NCBI GenBank assembly: GCA_023935145.1
Contig: CM043704.1
Span: forward strand, 96,311,873-96,375,872
From: Bretschneidera sinensis
Taxonomy: Eukaryota > Streptophyta > Magnoliopsida > Brassicales > Akaniaceae
DNA length: 64,000 bases
Direction: 5' to 3'
In this document: positions 25,101 through 34,804 of the stretch, one piece after another
Numbering within the stretch: the stretch's first letter is position 1
Layout: each line of letters begins with the position of its first letter
The notes under the pieces: generated by a model
What the model saw: the letters and a program-made list of their open reading frames with translations, nothing else
Told to the model about the DNA's origin: nothing
Databases searched by the model: none
Program-made: the position numbers and the translations under genes

Positions 25101-26622
25101 TAAAAATTATGGCCAACAAAAATAGGTGAAATCATAAAAAAAAATAAAAAAACGCAAACATTCAAACAGCTCACCTGCGGTCACAGAGAACAAGCTCACC
25201 CCCATCAAAGCAAATGAAACAAACATCCTCCTCTAACCTCTTCCTTGCTGACACTCTCACCGCAGGCACCCTTGCATTCTTCCCACGCTTCCTCTTCCCA
25301 CCGACACTCTTATTCGCTTCCTCCATCTCCTCCGCTTCTTCCACTTCCTCCGCTGTCTCCTCAGCCGTCTCCATTCCCTCTGCCATGTCAGTCATCATGG
25401 TCTCGTCCTGCATTTCCATTCCGTCTGTCTCCTCTGCTGTCTCCATTCCCTCTACAACGTCAGTCATTGTAGTCTCCTTCTGCGTTTCTGTTCTCCCATC
25501 CCAATCGGCCATCTCCCTTTCCTCCTGGGTTTCCTTTCTGTCAGCCCCATCGTCCATCTCTGTTTCCTCCTGCGTTTCCATCTCCTCTGCCTCGTCAGCC
25601 ATATCGGCCTCATCTGCCTCGTCAGCGATATCCTCTTCAATTTCTGTTTCTTCTAACACATCAGCCATATCTGTCTCCTCCACCTCCTCTTCCTCCGACA
25701 CATCTTCCATCTCCAGAATTTCCCTTTCCTCCGCCGCGTAAGTAACCTCTTTCTCCCGCGGAATTTCCCTTTCCTCCGCCGCGTCAGCAACATCATTCTC
25801 CCGCGGAATTTCCCTTTCCTCCGCCGCGTCAGCAACATCTTTCTCCCGCGGAATTTCCCTTTCCTCCGCCGCGTCAGCAACATCTTTCTCCTGCGGAATT
25901 TCCCTTTCCCCCGCCACATCAGCAACCACTTTCTCAGGAATTCCTGTTTCTTCCGCAACGTCAGCTATTTCAGGAATTCCCCTTTCCTCCTCATCAGCCA
26001 CCTCCCTATCATCCGCCACGTCAATCACATCCGTCCCCAATGCCTCATTTCCCTCCGCCAAGTCAGCCTCTGCTCCTGTCTCCATCTTGTTTTCCACCAC
26101 CTCAATCCCCTCGCCAACGATCACATCCTCCCCGTCACCTTTGCCATCGACCTCCTCTATCTGCTCCTCCTCCGTCGAAGCTTCAGCTTCGTCTCCACCA
26201 GAAACCGGTAGCGCAGGGAGAGGTGGTGGCGGTGGTGACTCGTTGGCATTAATAACCTCCTGCTTCTCCTCTCCGCCAACCAAATCCCCTTCTGCGGTAA
26301 CCACCGTTGGAGGCAGTAGTCGTGACTCGTTATCGCCTCCACCTAGCTTTGACTTACCCAATTCGGCCACATAATTGCGCTCTCCATCGATCAAATCTTC
26401 ACCTCCTTCTCCCGCATAAACCGCCGGTTGCGGCGGTTGTGACTCGGGGCCGGCTTCATAGGGTCGCACCTCGTCCAAGTCGGGGACGGACTCCGGCACA
26501 CATTGGGGCTCCGTGTTTCGAGGCACTTCTTGCGAGTCCACTATTACTGTTGTTTTCAAGTTATTGTCGAGTTGAAGAGAAGTGGTATCCAAAGATTCTT
26601 CTTCCTCGGTACTATTATCCAT
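7127..26622 (-). CDS. NERD: NERD/C3H44-type chromatin protein: PHD-SWIB-Plus3-GYF-CCCH, 10 exons, 1761 residues
   Basis: Ten minus-strand exons join in frame: 26622-25175, 25026-24947, 19790-19603, 17587-16663, 16572-16445, 15949-15890, 15779-15729, 15242-15172, 9559-9405 and 9306-7127 (5286 nt with stop). Domains in order: acidic repetitive N-terminus (1-460); PHD plus extended Cys-rich finger starting CFICFDGGELVLCD (about 467-570); SWIB (about 684-764); Plus-3 (about 830-943); GYF starting IWHYEDPSGKVQGPF (about 1176-1225); Gly-Trp repeats (about 1568-1681); terminal C-x7-C-x5-C-x3-H zinc finger. This order and length match Arabidopsis NERD (C3H19) and its paralogue C3H44. NERD is a nuclear GW protein reported to bind histone H3 and AGO2 in RNA-dependent DNA methylation; that function is inferred for this gene. 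Nine introns are GT-AG; the eighth (between exons 8 and 9) is U12-type AT-AC. I cannot tell NERD from its paralogue without a phylogeny. Confidence 0.93.
7376..7720 (-). repeat. Coding repeats giving Gly-Trp (GW/WG) motifs in the NERD-like protein
   Basis: Inside the last exon, imperfect units of about 16-18 codons encode NPGWVAPGQGQ, NPGWAAPGQGQ, ISGWIPPGQG, NPGWVAPSQG and TPGWAAPSG. They are flanked by further SGWG, MGWGG, MNWG and LWG motifs, giving about ten GW/WG dipeptides in roughly 115 residues. Spaced GW/WG motifs in Gly/Pro/Gln-rich sequence are the usual form of an Argonaute hook. Direct DNA duplication of units is visible. Confidence 0.85.
9840..10106. mobile_element. MITE, Tourist/Harbinger-like, 267 bp
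   Basis: The two halves are inverted copies: CTTAATATAATTTGGAAAAC on the left pairs with GTTTTCCAAATTATATTAAG on the right. The ends read GGGTGC and GCACC, and TAA flanks both sides (9837-9839 and 10107-10109), as expected for a 3-bp PIF/Harbinger target duplication. It has no coding capacity. Confidence 0.7.
10486..10720 (-). mobile_element. 5'-truncated LINE fragment (3' end)
   Basis: The sequence starts with a T-rich tail and GATAAGTAAAG. Reading into the element on the minus strand gives a degraded copy of the same 3' region as the other LINEs here (ACACCAAGAG, then the segment ending near CTTTCCTTCCAAACCA). It lies inside the U12-type intron. Confidence 0.6.
11240..11450 (-). mobile_element. 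tRNA-derived SINE with 12-bp target-site duplication
   Basis: Read on the minus strand, the element starts near its 5' end with an A-box-like TATCCCAGTGGTAAGG and a B-box GGTTCGATTCTCC, as in a Pol III tRNA-derived head. It then runs on with an unrelated body to TTATAAATCAAAG. The flanks ACCACATAGATA (11228-11239 and 11451-11462) are identical 12-bp repeats. No long poly(A) is present. The family was not identified. Confidence 0.75.
12200..13335 (+). mobile_element. 5'-truncated L1-type LINE, C-terminal RT/zf-RVT region
   Basis: Plus-strand frames encode EKGGFGLKSLVLFNKALLLG and later a degraded VNRCYICKRCAESVFHLF, the reverse-transcriptase tail and zinc-binding (zf-RVT) region of plant L1 elements, in different frames. 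The 3' end has the TGCACC...GGTGC hairpin and AATAAAATTTTACTTGCC followed by A's. A T run near 12809-12828 interrupts it. It is non-functional and lies in the U12-type intron. Confidence 0.85.
13493..13509 (-). mobile_element. Ultra-short LINE insertion (17 bp) with target-site duplication
   Basis: ATTTTTTTATAAGTAAA, the antisense of the local LINE 3' terminus, lies between 13479-13492 and 13510-13523. These flanks are 14-bp direct repeats with one mismatch. Confidence 0.55.
13735..14165 (-). mobile_element. 5'-truncated LINE fragment
   Basis: The T-rich tail and TTTTATAAGTAAAAAT are followed by the GCACCAAG 3' hairpin region. On the minus strand a short coding remnant, ALIPLYFFWFVWNEKNRRDF, matches the same segment in the other LINEs. 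It lies in the U12-type intron. Confidence 0.75.
17951..17966 (+). mobile_element. Possible ultra-short LINE insertion (16 bp)
   Basis: AGTACTTTTAAAAAAA lies between two perfect 14-bp copies of AAGTCAACAATAAA (17937-17950 and 17967-17980). The insert resembles a LINE tail, but the match is short. Confidence 0.4.
18040..18575 (+). mobile_element. Degraded LINE 3' fragment
   Basis: The plus-strand sequence carries remnants of the segment ending in GTGTGGGCTTGGAGTTG, then the terminal GGTGGCACCCCCTTGGTGCC hairpin and TTTTTCTTATAAAAAG. It lies in the intron after exon 3 of the NERD-like gene. Confidence 0.7.
19353..19428 (-). mobile_element. 76-bp LINE 3' end with perfect 18-bp target-site duplication
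   Basis: The insert TTTTTATAAGTAAAATTGC...GCACCAAGACGGTGCAACC lies between two identical copies of CACCCCTTTAAGAAAACT (19335-19352 and 19429-19446). It contains only the terminal hairpin and tail of the element. Confidence 0.85.
20162..20790 (-). mobile_element. 5'-truncated LINE, zf-RVT region
   Basis: A T15-T16 tail with ATAAGTAAAA precedes the GCACCAAGAAGGTGCAAC hairpin. Minus-strand frames encode NRCFICKSCVESIFHLLMEC and SLIPLSIFWIVWNERN, the zinc-binding C-terminus of plant L1 open reading frame 2. It lies in the intron between exons 2 and 3 of the NERD-like gene. Confidence 0.85.
21425..21660 (+). mobile_element. LINE coding remnant
   Basis: Degraded plus-strand sequence around AAGTTCGATGTCAAGTC and CTTGGAAAACTACTGCTCC resembles the segment upstream of the zf-RVT domain in the neighbouring LINEs. 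Both ends are unclear. Confidence 0.4.
22470..23690 (+). mobile_element. 5'-truncated LINE, RT tail to 3' end
   Basis: Plus-strand frames encode LEKGGLGMKSLIQFKKALIS and NLIPLSIFWMVWTERKRRAF. The 3' end shows the degraded hairpin region and an AATAAAATTCT tail. It is interrupted at 22897-22954 by a second, very short LINE. It lies in the intron between exons 2 and 3 of the NERD-like gene. Confidence 0.85.
22897..22954 (-). mobile_element. 58-bp LINE 3' end nested in another LINE
   Basis: The insert TATTTATAAGTAAAATTG...GCACCAAGGGGGTGCAACC is flanked by 19-bp repeats GTCC(TA/CG)GAGAGTATTGTTT at 22878-22896 and 22955-22973, with two mismatches. It carries the terminal hairpin only. Confidence 0.8.
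23919..23939 (-). mobile_element. Ultra-short LINE insertion (21 bp)
   Basis: TGTAGACATTTTTTTATAAGT lies between perfect 13-bp repeats ATATTTCATGGAT (23906-23918 and 23940-23952). The TTTTTTTATAAGT part is the antisense of the LINE 3' terminus. Confidence 0.6.
24335..24665 (+). mobile_element. 5'-truncated LINE 3' fragment
   Basis: The plus-strand sequence matches the last 300 bp of the other LINE copies. It runs through a segment ending in TTTTTGGTTTAAGGGGGAAT and CTTAATATACTTTTAACTTACC to an A-rich tail. Confidence 0.75.
25715..25935 (-). repeat. 45-bp coding minisatellite in NERD-like exon 1
   Basis: About five tandem 45-bp units encode the 15-residue repeat EEREIPREKDVADAA with small changes (ENDVADAA, EKEVTYAA). 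The period is a multiple of three, so copy-number change keeps the frame. The product is a strongly acidic, probably disordered N-terminal segment. Confidence 0.9.
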
Positions 26623-27014
26623 TGAATAGCTATTTTGGGATTGAAATTGAGAGGGAACCCAAGAGATTGAAACCCTTAGGGTTTTGAGTTTCTTTTGTTT
26701 GGTATAGTCAGGAATGAATGAATTTGTAATAGAAGTGATAGAAGGAAGAGGAGAGATTAGTTCGCAGAGAGGAATTACACTAGAAAGATGGAGAGAGAGG
26801 GGGTTTTGTTTGGAAGTGGTATCTGTCTGACGAAAAGACCATAATATGCAACATTTTTAACTTACTGACCAATTTGCCCGGAAATTAGTGGACCCCGTAA
26901 CGGTAAATATGTGGTGAGTGCGAGCGCACGGACTTCTATGTGGTACTGACATCAATGACCGTTCGATTTCAACGTTGCAAATCTATAGTTACACTTACAA
27001 TTAACTGAAATTTC

Positions 27015-27031
27015 TATATCAAAAAAGAAAA
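27015..27031 (+). mobile_element. Possible ultra-short LINE insertion (17 bp)
   Basis: TATATCAAAAAAGAAAA, similar to the LINE terminus ACTTATCAAAAAAAA, lies between 12-bp repeats AACTGAAA(T/C)TTC at 27003-27014 and 27032-27043. Confidence 0.4.
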
Positions 27032-27332
27032 AACTGAAACTTCAATCATAATGACGATCAAACTCTCCTGCATCTAACCTTCTTGACAAAACCATTTGAT
27101 GCACAATAATAACTAAATTGAAAACCTTTACATTACTGTACAAATAAATTTTATGAAAAATCAAAAAATATATATATATATATATTAAATTTCTTAATTA
27201 TCAAATTTGAAAAAAAAATCTTTAAAATTCATTTCAAAATGAATTCAATGCAGAATTAAATTGATTTGTTAACAAATTTATAAAAAAATAATAAAATATA
27301 CAAATGAAAAAAAAATCAAATATAAAAATTCA

Positions 27333-27553
27333 CTTTTTAAATAATTTCATGAATTTCATTTTTGTTTAGTTTTAATCATACTTGATCTTTATTATTGAAT
27401 GAAAAGAGAAAAAAATATTCCCCTTAAAAATGAATAAAAAAATTATTTTTAAAGTAATTTCTTGAATTTCATTTTTGTTTAGTTTTAATCCTACTTGATC
27501 TTTATTATCTTTATTATTGAATGGAAAGAGACAAAAAATACTCCTGAAAAATG
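27333..27553. repeat. Two-copy tandem duplication, period about 113 bp
   Basis: The segment around GAATTTCATTTTTGTTTAG, TACTTGATCTTTATTATT and GAATG(A/G)AAAGAGA occurs twice, starting near 27333 and 27446. The second copy has an extra CTTTATTAT. Confidence 0.75.
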
Positions 27554-28471
27554 CATCTAATTCAAAAAAAATCTCAAGAACTATGTCCAGAGACTCACAA
27601 GAATCTCTCGTTAAACTACATTAGAGTACGTAACAATGTCATCTTCCATCAATGCTCCCTAACTACCATCAAATTATATCACCATTAACGTAAAATGTCG
27701 TAGTACATAAAATAAAAGAGAGGAGAAACAATAAATTGGCAAGGAGGAAAAAGCACAAAGAAATTGCAACGCCGCCAGCGGTATCGTGCATGACATCCCT
27801 ATGCATTATGCTAAAGAATTTTGGCATCCAAATTCCAAGAACTGTGAATAAGCAATACGAATGCATAAAAGACTACACATGAGAGGAATGTATAGAATGA
27901 ATGCAGAGAATTGCATTAACAATACGAATAGCATATGCAAGCGCAAGCACTGTGCTTTAGCCTGTAATGAACCCCAGAAATTCCACAACTTCAATGTACC
28001 TAGAACAAGCTTCTTTCCAACAACTACAAACATGCCTCTCCCATGAGTTCAGATGATCATCAGCAAAAGCTTTTATGCAGAACTTGAACTCATCACCGCA
28101 AATACATATCACCATGAAAATTCAAGTTTCTAAGGCCTAATGAGTTCACACAATTCACGTAATTAAGAACTCACAATACACTAAAACAACTTAAACAAAA
28201 GAAATTGCAGTGGAGATCTGCCTTACTAAAATCAGCTCCCATGCTTCTATTGATTATAACTCTTCTAATCCAAACACAAGCAAAATGATACTGAATTACC
28301 AAACAGGAAGAAAAAGCCCACATCAATGTCAACAAATCCATACAACAAAATTTCAAACTCAAGATCCTTCGCGTCTCAAATTTTCAAGAGATTTAGAAAC
28401 AGAAAGAACAATCTGCATTTGAAGAACACATAATACCAACATAAGTTGGGAGCCACACTGTCTCTCATCGA

Positions 28472-31400
28472 TCAATACCTCCGAGAATAGTGGTCCATAA
28501 ACCTCCCAGAAGGACACTCATAAGCAAAGTGTCCCCGCCCCCCACAGTTGCGACAAATCATCAAGGGGCCCACGCAGTCCCTGCTCATATGACCCAGCTG
28601 CTGGCAGTTCCTGCATACAATGTCTCGCTGGTCTCGGTAACCACCACCGCGAACACCACCACCCCGATCTCCTAGTATGTTGCTTTTTGGGCACTGTCTT
28701 GCTACATGCCCAGCTACATTGCACGAGTTGCAGATGGGATCATTTGTACACTCACGTGCTAGATGACCTGTCTTCCTACAGTTGTTGCATGCCTTGTCAT
28801 TTGTGCAATCAGCTGCAATATGGCCTTGCTTATAGCAGTTATTACATAACCTCAAGTCCCCAGGTGGCAGAGGAGCAGCCGTGCAATCCCTTGCACGATG
28901 TCCAGCCTTGCCACAGGTGTGACAGATGCCCTCATTTGGGCAGTTGCCGGCCATGTGGCCAGGTTCCCGACAGTTCCAACATAGTGATTTCGTTGTGCAT
29001 TCTGATGCAATGTGCCTACTCAAACATTTTCATGCATGGTTACATTAGCCACATCAATAGCAAATGCAAGGCAAGTTCATATTAAAAGTATATATTCAGA
29101 AAAGGAACATCTATAGCAATCTCATCGATAAGATACTACAAAATTATTAAGTCTTAGAGCAATGACAAAGGAAATTATAGCCTTCGAACTTCAGCAAAGA
29201 CGCCTATCCATTTGGTTCACATTTCAAGCTCTCAGAATCCTTACATCTCAGAAATCCATAATGTATTAAAACTGCAAAACTTGAAACTTACACAAGTTTG
29301 ACATGCGTTGATATTTTCTATAAAAATTTCTACATGTTAACAGCTATTGGTCACAATGGAATTGGCAGGCAAGGAACATCTATAGCAATCTCATCGATAA
29401 GATACTACAAAATTATTAAATCTTAGAGCAATGAAAATGGAAATTATAGCCTTCGAACTTCAGCAAAGACGCCTATTCATTTGGTTCACATTTCAAGCTC
29501 TCAGGATCCTTACATCTCAGAAATCCAGAATGTATTAAAACTGCAAAACTTGAAAAATACACAAGTTTGACGTGCGTTGATATTTTCCATAAAAATTTCC
29601 ACATGTTAACAGCTATTGGTCACAATGGAATTGGCAGGCAATGATTAAGCTAATAAGGGCAATGACCTGGTGGAAACAAAGGTACTGCAGCGGAGACAAA
29701 AGTGGCAATATATAATAAATTAATAATGGTATGCAGCATAAACTTTAAAGGTGGTGTAAGGCAGAAATTAAGGTGATAATATCAGAATAATTATATAGAG
29801 AGAGGATTAGCCACACAGTTAAGACCCTAAACAACCATCCACCAAAAATGAATAAAAACATTTTTCAATCTAAACAAACTCTTCTACAAAAGTACCAGCC
29901 TAGACAAAATTCCTAGAGCATGCATATCAATATCAAACTCATCCCAGATCTCAATCTCAAGAATCAAGACTTTTCCAGGCAGTATAGATTTGAAGGAAAA
30001 TTTGGGTTCAGCAACCATGAGAGAATTCAAAGATCACCAATTATGTTCAACAATTGGCAAAGAATGAACATATATATGCTTCAACTTACACGGCATGCAG
30101 AATAAGATTCCTTACCCAGGAAGACCACAGTTGTGACAAATTGCAACATTAGGGCACTCTCTAGCATAATGACCTGGCCTTTTGCAATTCTTGCACAGAT
30201 TGCTTTGGCTGGAAACAAAACAAAACACAGTTAAAGTTAAGCAGACAGCATACTAGAATTCTGGAACTCGAATCAAATTCTTTAACAGAGTCGGTCTTAA
30301 GTGGTTTTGGAAGGGAGGAGAAATAACTTTCTTATAATTAGAAGAGAGGAGAAATCAAATGCATTGAGAGAAATAAAGACACTGAGACTCAGAAAAGAGG
30401 GGCAAAAAAACACTAGATTCATCACCCCATATAACATCTGAAAAGACACAAGCAAACCTTCACCCATATAACATCTGAAATGACATAAGAAGCAAACCTT
30501 CCCCTTCCTCTATATCAAGACGGGGAGGAGGAAATAAGAAGTCTCACCCAAAGAAAACAAATTCATCATACACATTTGCACAGTAGCATAGAGAATGAAA
30601 TGGAGATATTGACCATATCCCTATCTAGGTGCATTATTAGACTAGCTAACCAGTGATCACCATGCTTTTCAATAGACATTTTTATTTTTTTAAATTAAAA
30701 TTTAGCTTTTCTCAGACTTACCTTTTGTTTGGTAAATCCTTTCTGGGAAGAGTAGATTTCCCTAAGAAAATATGCTTTCTGGAGGACGATCTTCAACTGA
30801 ACAAAACATATGGATGGAGATCAAAGGGGGGGAGTCAGGAAGAATTTGTAGAAATCGACCATTAATATCCCAACGTTTGTCGGCTTGCTTTGGGTGACAA
30901 ACCCTATGATGAGATGGATCCAAAACAAAACAAATCACTACAATCCCCTACACCATTTTGCTTGAATCAATACCAATAATTACCCACATTAAGAAAGTAT
31001 GAAGTATGGGCCCGAGACTCCCCCACATAGCATCAGAAGATCATCCTCTAGAAAAAAGTATATCCTTGGGAAAATCTCCTATTCCCAGAAAGGTCGAGTC
31101 TAAAAAAAATTGAAAAATGAAAATTTATATAAAAATACAAGTACTGCATTACAAATAAAGTAAAACCCAAAAAATAAAGTGGGTAAATAAGGTAAGTCAA
31201 CAACTTCAATCCTATCTTTAGTACTTCCAAGCACATGTACAAGACAGATAGTTGAGGAGAGAGCTTTGCTAAGGGATATCAAATGAATAACATTGGTCAT
31301 GCTTGTGGGCTTATTAATAAAGGCCTGCTAAAATGAGTCTCACATAAAGATGGCAATTCGGGTTCACGGGTTCAGTTTTAGTCGAGTCTAATTATAAGTA

Positions 31401-32782
31401 TTTCGTAATTTGTGCCAACCTAAACACAACCATTTAATTAACCATGTTAAAACCATTAACACGAACACTACTTCATAATTAAAAAGGGTATCACAACACA
31501 ATCCACGTAACCCATTTGAAATACCTTTAACGGGTCGTGTAGATATGACATGACTAATTAATTGTTTAAATTTTGGGTAAATTGTGAGTTAGATATGTCA
31601 ACACAAATCTAGCCAATTTAATATCAATCCATGTTAAACAAGTCGACCCAATTGAACACAAAGACCCAATCCCGCTAAATTCTTATCAAGTTCGTGTTGA
31701 GTTTGCATGCCATGTCAATAATTGCCATCTCTAATCCATAGGGTATCATAATAGCTATGCTACAAGTGGAAAGACCCGGGTGAAAAAACAAATTAAGAGG
31801 TTTTTTCTTGTTTTCTTTTTTATTTACCATAAAGACTGAAGGTTGCAAATTTATAGATATTTATTTTCCAGGAAAACATAAAGACATATATCCAAGTGTT
31901 TGAATATGGACATTAAATATTTGAAGATATGTTGTACAAGTAATTTTTAACATCAACTACACTATTTTTAAGCTGTTTCGAAAGAGATGTGGAATAAAAT
32001 GAATTCAAAGAGAAAGAGACAATGAGAGTCCCAACAAAAAGGAAGAAAAATACACCATATTCAATAACAATAGACATAAAATGCCAATTCCGCCTTTTTC
32101 CTCCAGATCAAAAGAAAAAAATAAAGTCTCACCCAAAATCAGAAATAAAAACTTAAATGTTAGCTACATAGAAAAGTAACTCGTAAGAACTAAACATATG
32201 TTATCAAGTGAACTGCATAACAACAACGCTTACACAACTTACAAAGAAATATTACTCAAACTCTGTGAAGCAGTAAAGGCCCAGGTGAAATGCAATAGTG
32301 TATAAGGTCGTTAACAATATATCTGCAATAATGTAGTTAGAACACAAGTACAAATGTCCATTGCAAATTTTTCTTTAAGAAGTCCTTCAAGTGACTAATG
32401 TAGACACTTGAGCAACTGTTGTGCTATTCTATATCAATAAATTGCCCGAAAATAGATGGAAAATTGGAAACATCCAGAAGCAAAGATATGAAATATGAAC
32501 TTTAAAGACCCTCAATAACATAACCAAGCAAAAGTCTCCCTTAAAAACAATGTGATAATCATCAAATATAAAGACAATTTCTGTCGAACAATATGATAAC
32601 TTTTTGTGGGCAGTTTTAAAGCATAAAAAAGAAAAATAGTTAACATAACCAAAAATCAGAAACCTGAAACCCCGACGTGAATCTCTCCGGTAAGGTGCAT
32701 CACGATAGGAAAAGCGATCAGAACGGATCTTGCGACCCATCGGGCTCCTGCTCCGGCTCCGGCTCCTGCTGTCTGAACTCAT
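28472..32782 (-). CDS. CCHC zinc-knuckle protein with nine knuckles and an RS-rich N-terminus (GIS2/CNBP-like), 251 residues
   Basis: Three coding exons join in frame on the minus strand: 32782-32664, 30208-30116 and 29015-28472 (756 nt with stop), all with GT-AG introns. The protein starts MSSDSRSRSRSRSPMGRKIR, a short Arg/Ser segment. It then has nine C-x2-C-x4-H-x4-C knuckles, from CKNCKRPGHYAREC to CRNCGGRGHFAYEC, with a Gly/Arg-rich linker (RGGGVRGGGYRDQRD) before the last two, and ends YSRRY. This layout matches the Arabidopsis At1g75560-type zinc-knuckle proteins and, more loosely, CNBP and yeast Gis2, which bind single-stranded nucleic acid or mRNA. The RNA-binding role is inferred. 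The second intron contains a 269-bp tandem duplication and the first a MITE. A 5' UTR exon probably lies at 36.5 kb. Confidence 0.93.
29104..29641. repeat. Intronic tandem duplication, 2 x about 269 bp
   Basis: The segment starting GGAACATCTATAGCAATCTC and ending GGAATTGGCAGGCAA occurs twice in direct orientation, at 29104 and 29373. There are only scattered substitutions. It lies in intron 2 of the zinc-knuckle gene. Confidence 0.9.
31348..31730. mobile_element. MITE-like element with 11-bp terminal inverted repeats
   Basis: AGATGGCAATT at the left end is matched by AATTGCCATCT at the right end, 383 bp overall. Internal sequence is AT-rich with degraded GGGT / ACCC motifs and no coding frame. 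No clear target duplication is visible. It lies in intron 1 of the zinc-knuckle gene. Confidence 0.6.
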
Positions 32783-33689
32783 GTTCAAACTTATCCTTAT
32801 ATCACCTACCAACACCAATTAGCAAACACACCACCACCTCCTCCAGATATATACGACTGTAGCCTCCTCCCTGTCCACATCACAACCACACATCCATGAT
32901 CATCCATGAGACCAAATCAAACCCCTTATAATCCCCTCCAAAACAAAAACACCAGACCCCATGAGCAAAGAATACAACATTGAACAAGCAATCCATCCTA
33001 CATCAACAACGAACCACTTTACTCAGCACCAATAAGTTGATAACCCAGTTCCTCAACATCCTTTCTATAGAATTCAAGCATCTCTTTCAAACAATTGTCA
33101 TCCCCAATACAATATAAAACCTGGATAATTATACTAGGGGATGATACAATCTCCAAGTTCTAACCCTACCATCTACATTGGATATGTAAGGAAAATCAAT
33201 TAGTACCCAGCAACATTTAAAATAAAGAAAAAAGAAATATAAAGGTGGACTGCCTAACAAATTGGAATGGAGGTCCTCCCAAAATATAGAAAGAGAAAAG
33301 ATAAATTAAATTTTTTTTAAAAATTGTGTAACAAAATAAACGAAGAGAGGTAGGAAGATGGATGTGATAGCAAGCCAATAGCAAGTTGCCAAAAGAAAAT
33401 CAACTGTAGAAGAAAGGGCTCTAAATTTCTCATAGAGCTTCTCAACTAATTAAATAGACAAAAATTGGCATGACTTACGAATTTTGAAACAATTTTGAGT
33501 ATTAAAAGAAAAAAGAAAACAAGTTTTGGGCTACTGGAAACCTCTGAAAGCTTAAAAAATAATTTGAATTATCATATGTGAGAAAGAGGAAATGTGCTCC
33601 CAACTCACAACAGTCACAAATGACGAAAATTCCAATTTCATACAATTTCATACTTTAAGAATCTCCGTTGATCTGCCTCCTCCAGTTCT

Positions 33690-33708
33690 CCTCTCTCTCT
33701 CTCTCTAA
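33690..33708. repeat. (CT)n microsatellite
   Basis: A short run of CT dinucleotides lies inside the probable 5' UTR intron. Confidence 0.8.
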
Positions 33709-34266
33709 GTATTTCTCTAAACATCTCTTTAGACTTTCCCCCTCTCAAGGTTTACAAATTCACCAATGATTGCCTCATACAACAAGTATATCTCTTTCAG
33801 ATGAAAACTAGCAGAAGTGACAACAGACACGTATTTAGAACCACCCATTTAAAAATATCTATATGCTTTTATTTGTAGTTGCCTTCCATACCATCCTCAA
33901 CATTTTCATAGAAATACATACATTTATGAATCACAAGAACATTATGTATCCTATTGCGTATGCTTAAACTATCAGTTTTCAAGCTCCATGGTTACTAAAA
34001 GAGTCATGGTGAAGGACCTAATCGCCGGACATCACATGTCCATCTGATTTTTTCCTTCATGTTGTTTGCAAGTTCCACTCTCTTGATTGATTGATATAAG
34101 CATTTCACTAGTACTCAAGGGGTAGGGTAATTTTACACTTACGTTACTAATAAATCCTGCTCGCTTTGGAGCATTGGTAAGGACATTTCCATTCCCACAA
34201 AGTGGATAGAGTTTCGAGCTGTGCGTGTGAGCTTTAACAATAGAAAAAAAAATTATTAATACACTT

Positions 34267-34282
34267 CTTTTATAAGTAAAAC
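34267..34282 (-). mobile_element. Possible ultra-short LINE insertion (16 bp)
   Basis: CTTTTATAAGTAAAAC, the antisense of the LINE terminus, lies between 14-bp repeats TTATTAATA(C/A)ACTT at 34253-34266 and 34283-34296, with one mismatch. Confidence 0.5.
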
Positions 34283-34804
34283 TTATTAATAAACTTACAA
34301 GTTACAATGTAACAATTTAATGCCACAATGTGAAATGTAAGGTTAAGTTGTGTATCTCAAAGAATATAGCAAAACAAGTCCATCCTAATGCCTAAACCAA
34401 CATGATCCTAGAGGTCAGAGTTAAATACCATATACAAAGAAAAGAAATAAATTTTGACAAGCTCCCCATTCCCCCAACCAAACCCACCCATCCACCCCCT
34501 CACAAAAAAAAGAGTCTCTTATTCGAGTCCAATAGTATAGAAGGGGAACCGATATGGAGATGTTTCCTAAGCATTTTAAAAAGCTGATCTCTAAATGCAA
34601 TTCTTGTTCTTCTCTTGTCCAGACCAAATTATATAGCCACTTGTTCTGACCAAACTCAATAATAAACTCAACCCTAAACAACCAAGTTCACATTTAGCTT
34701 TCAAACTTCAAAGAAATCAAATGGCCTGAAGACTATTAAAAACAGAAGTGCCAAACTAATAAAACTCACATTGTACCAAAAATACTAATGCAATGTTGCG
34801 TTCT

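Larger units (their letters stand above)
26623..28471. other. Intergenic spacer: NERD-like 5' region and zinc-knuckle gene 3' region
   Basis: The left part, to about 26.9 kb, is purine/pyrimidine-rich and likely holds the 5' UTR and promoter of the minus-strand NERD-like gene. The middle is AT-rich with a (TA)n tract near 27170-27185 and a tandem duplication near 27333-27553. The right part probably contains the 3' UTR of the zinc-knuckle gene. No further coding region is seen. Confidence 0.55.

Noticed and set aside
25214..26687. Plus-strand Ser/Pro-rich ORFs opposite NERD-like exon 1
   Set aside because: They are the complement of the acidic repeat region; low complexity explains the open frames.
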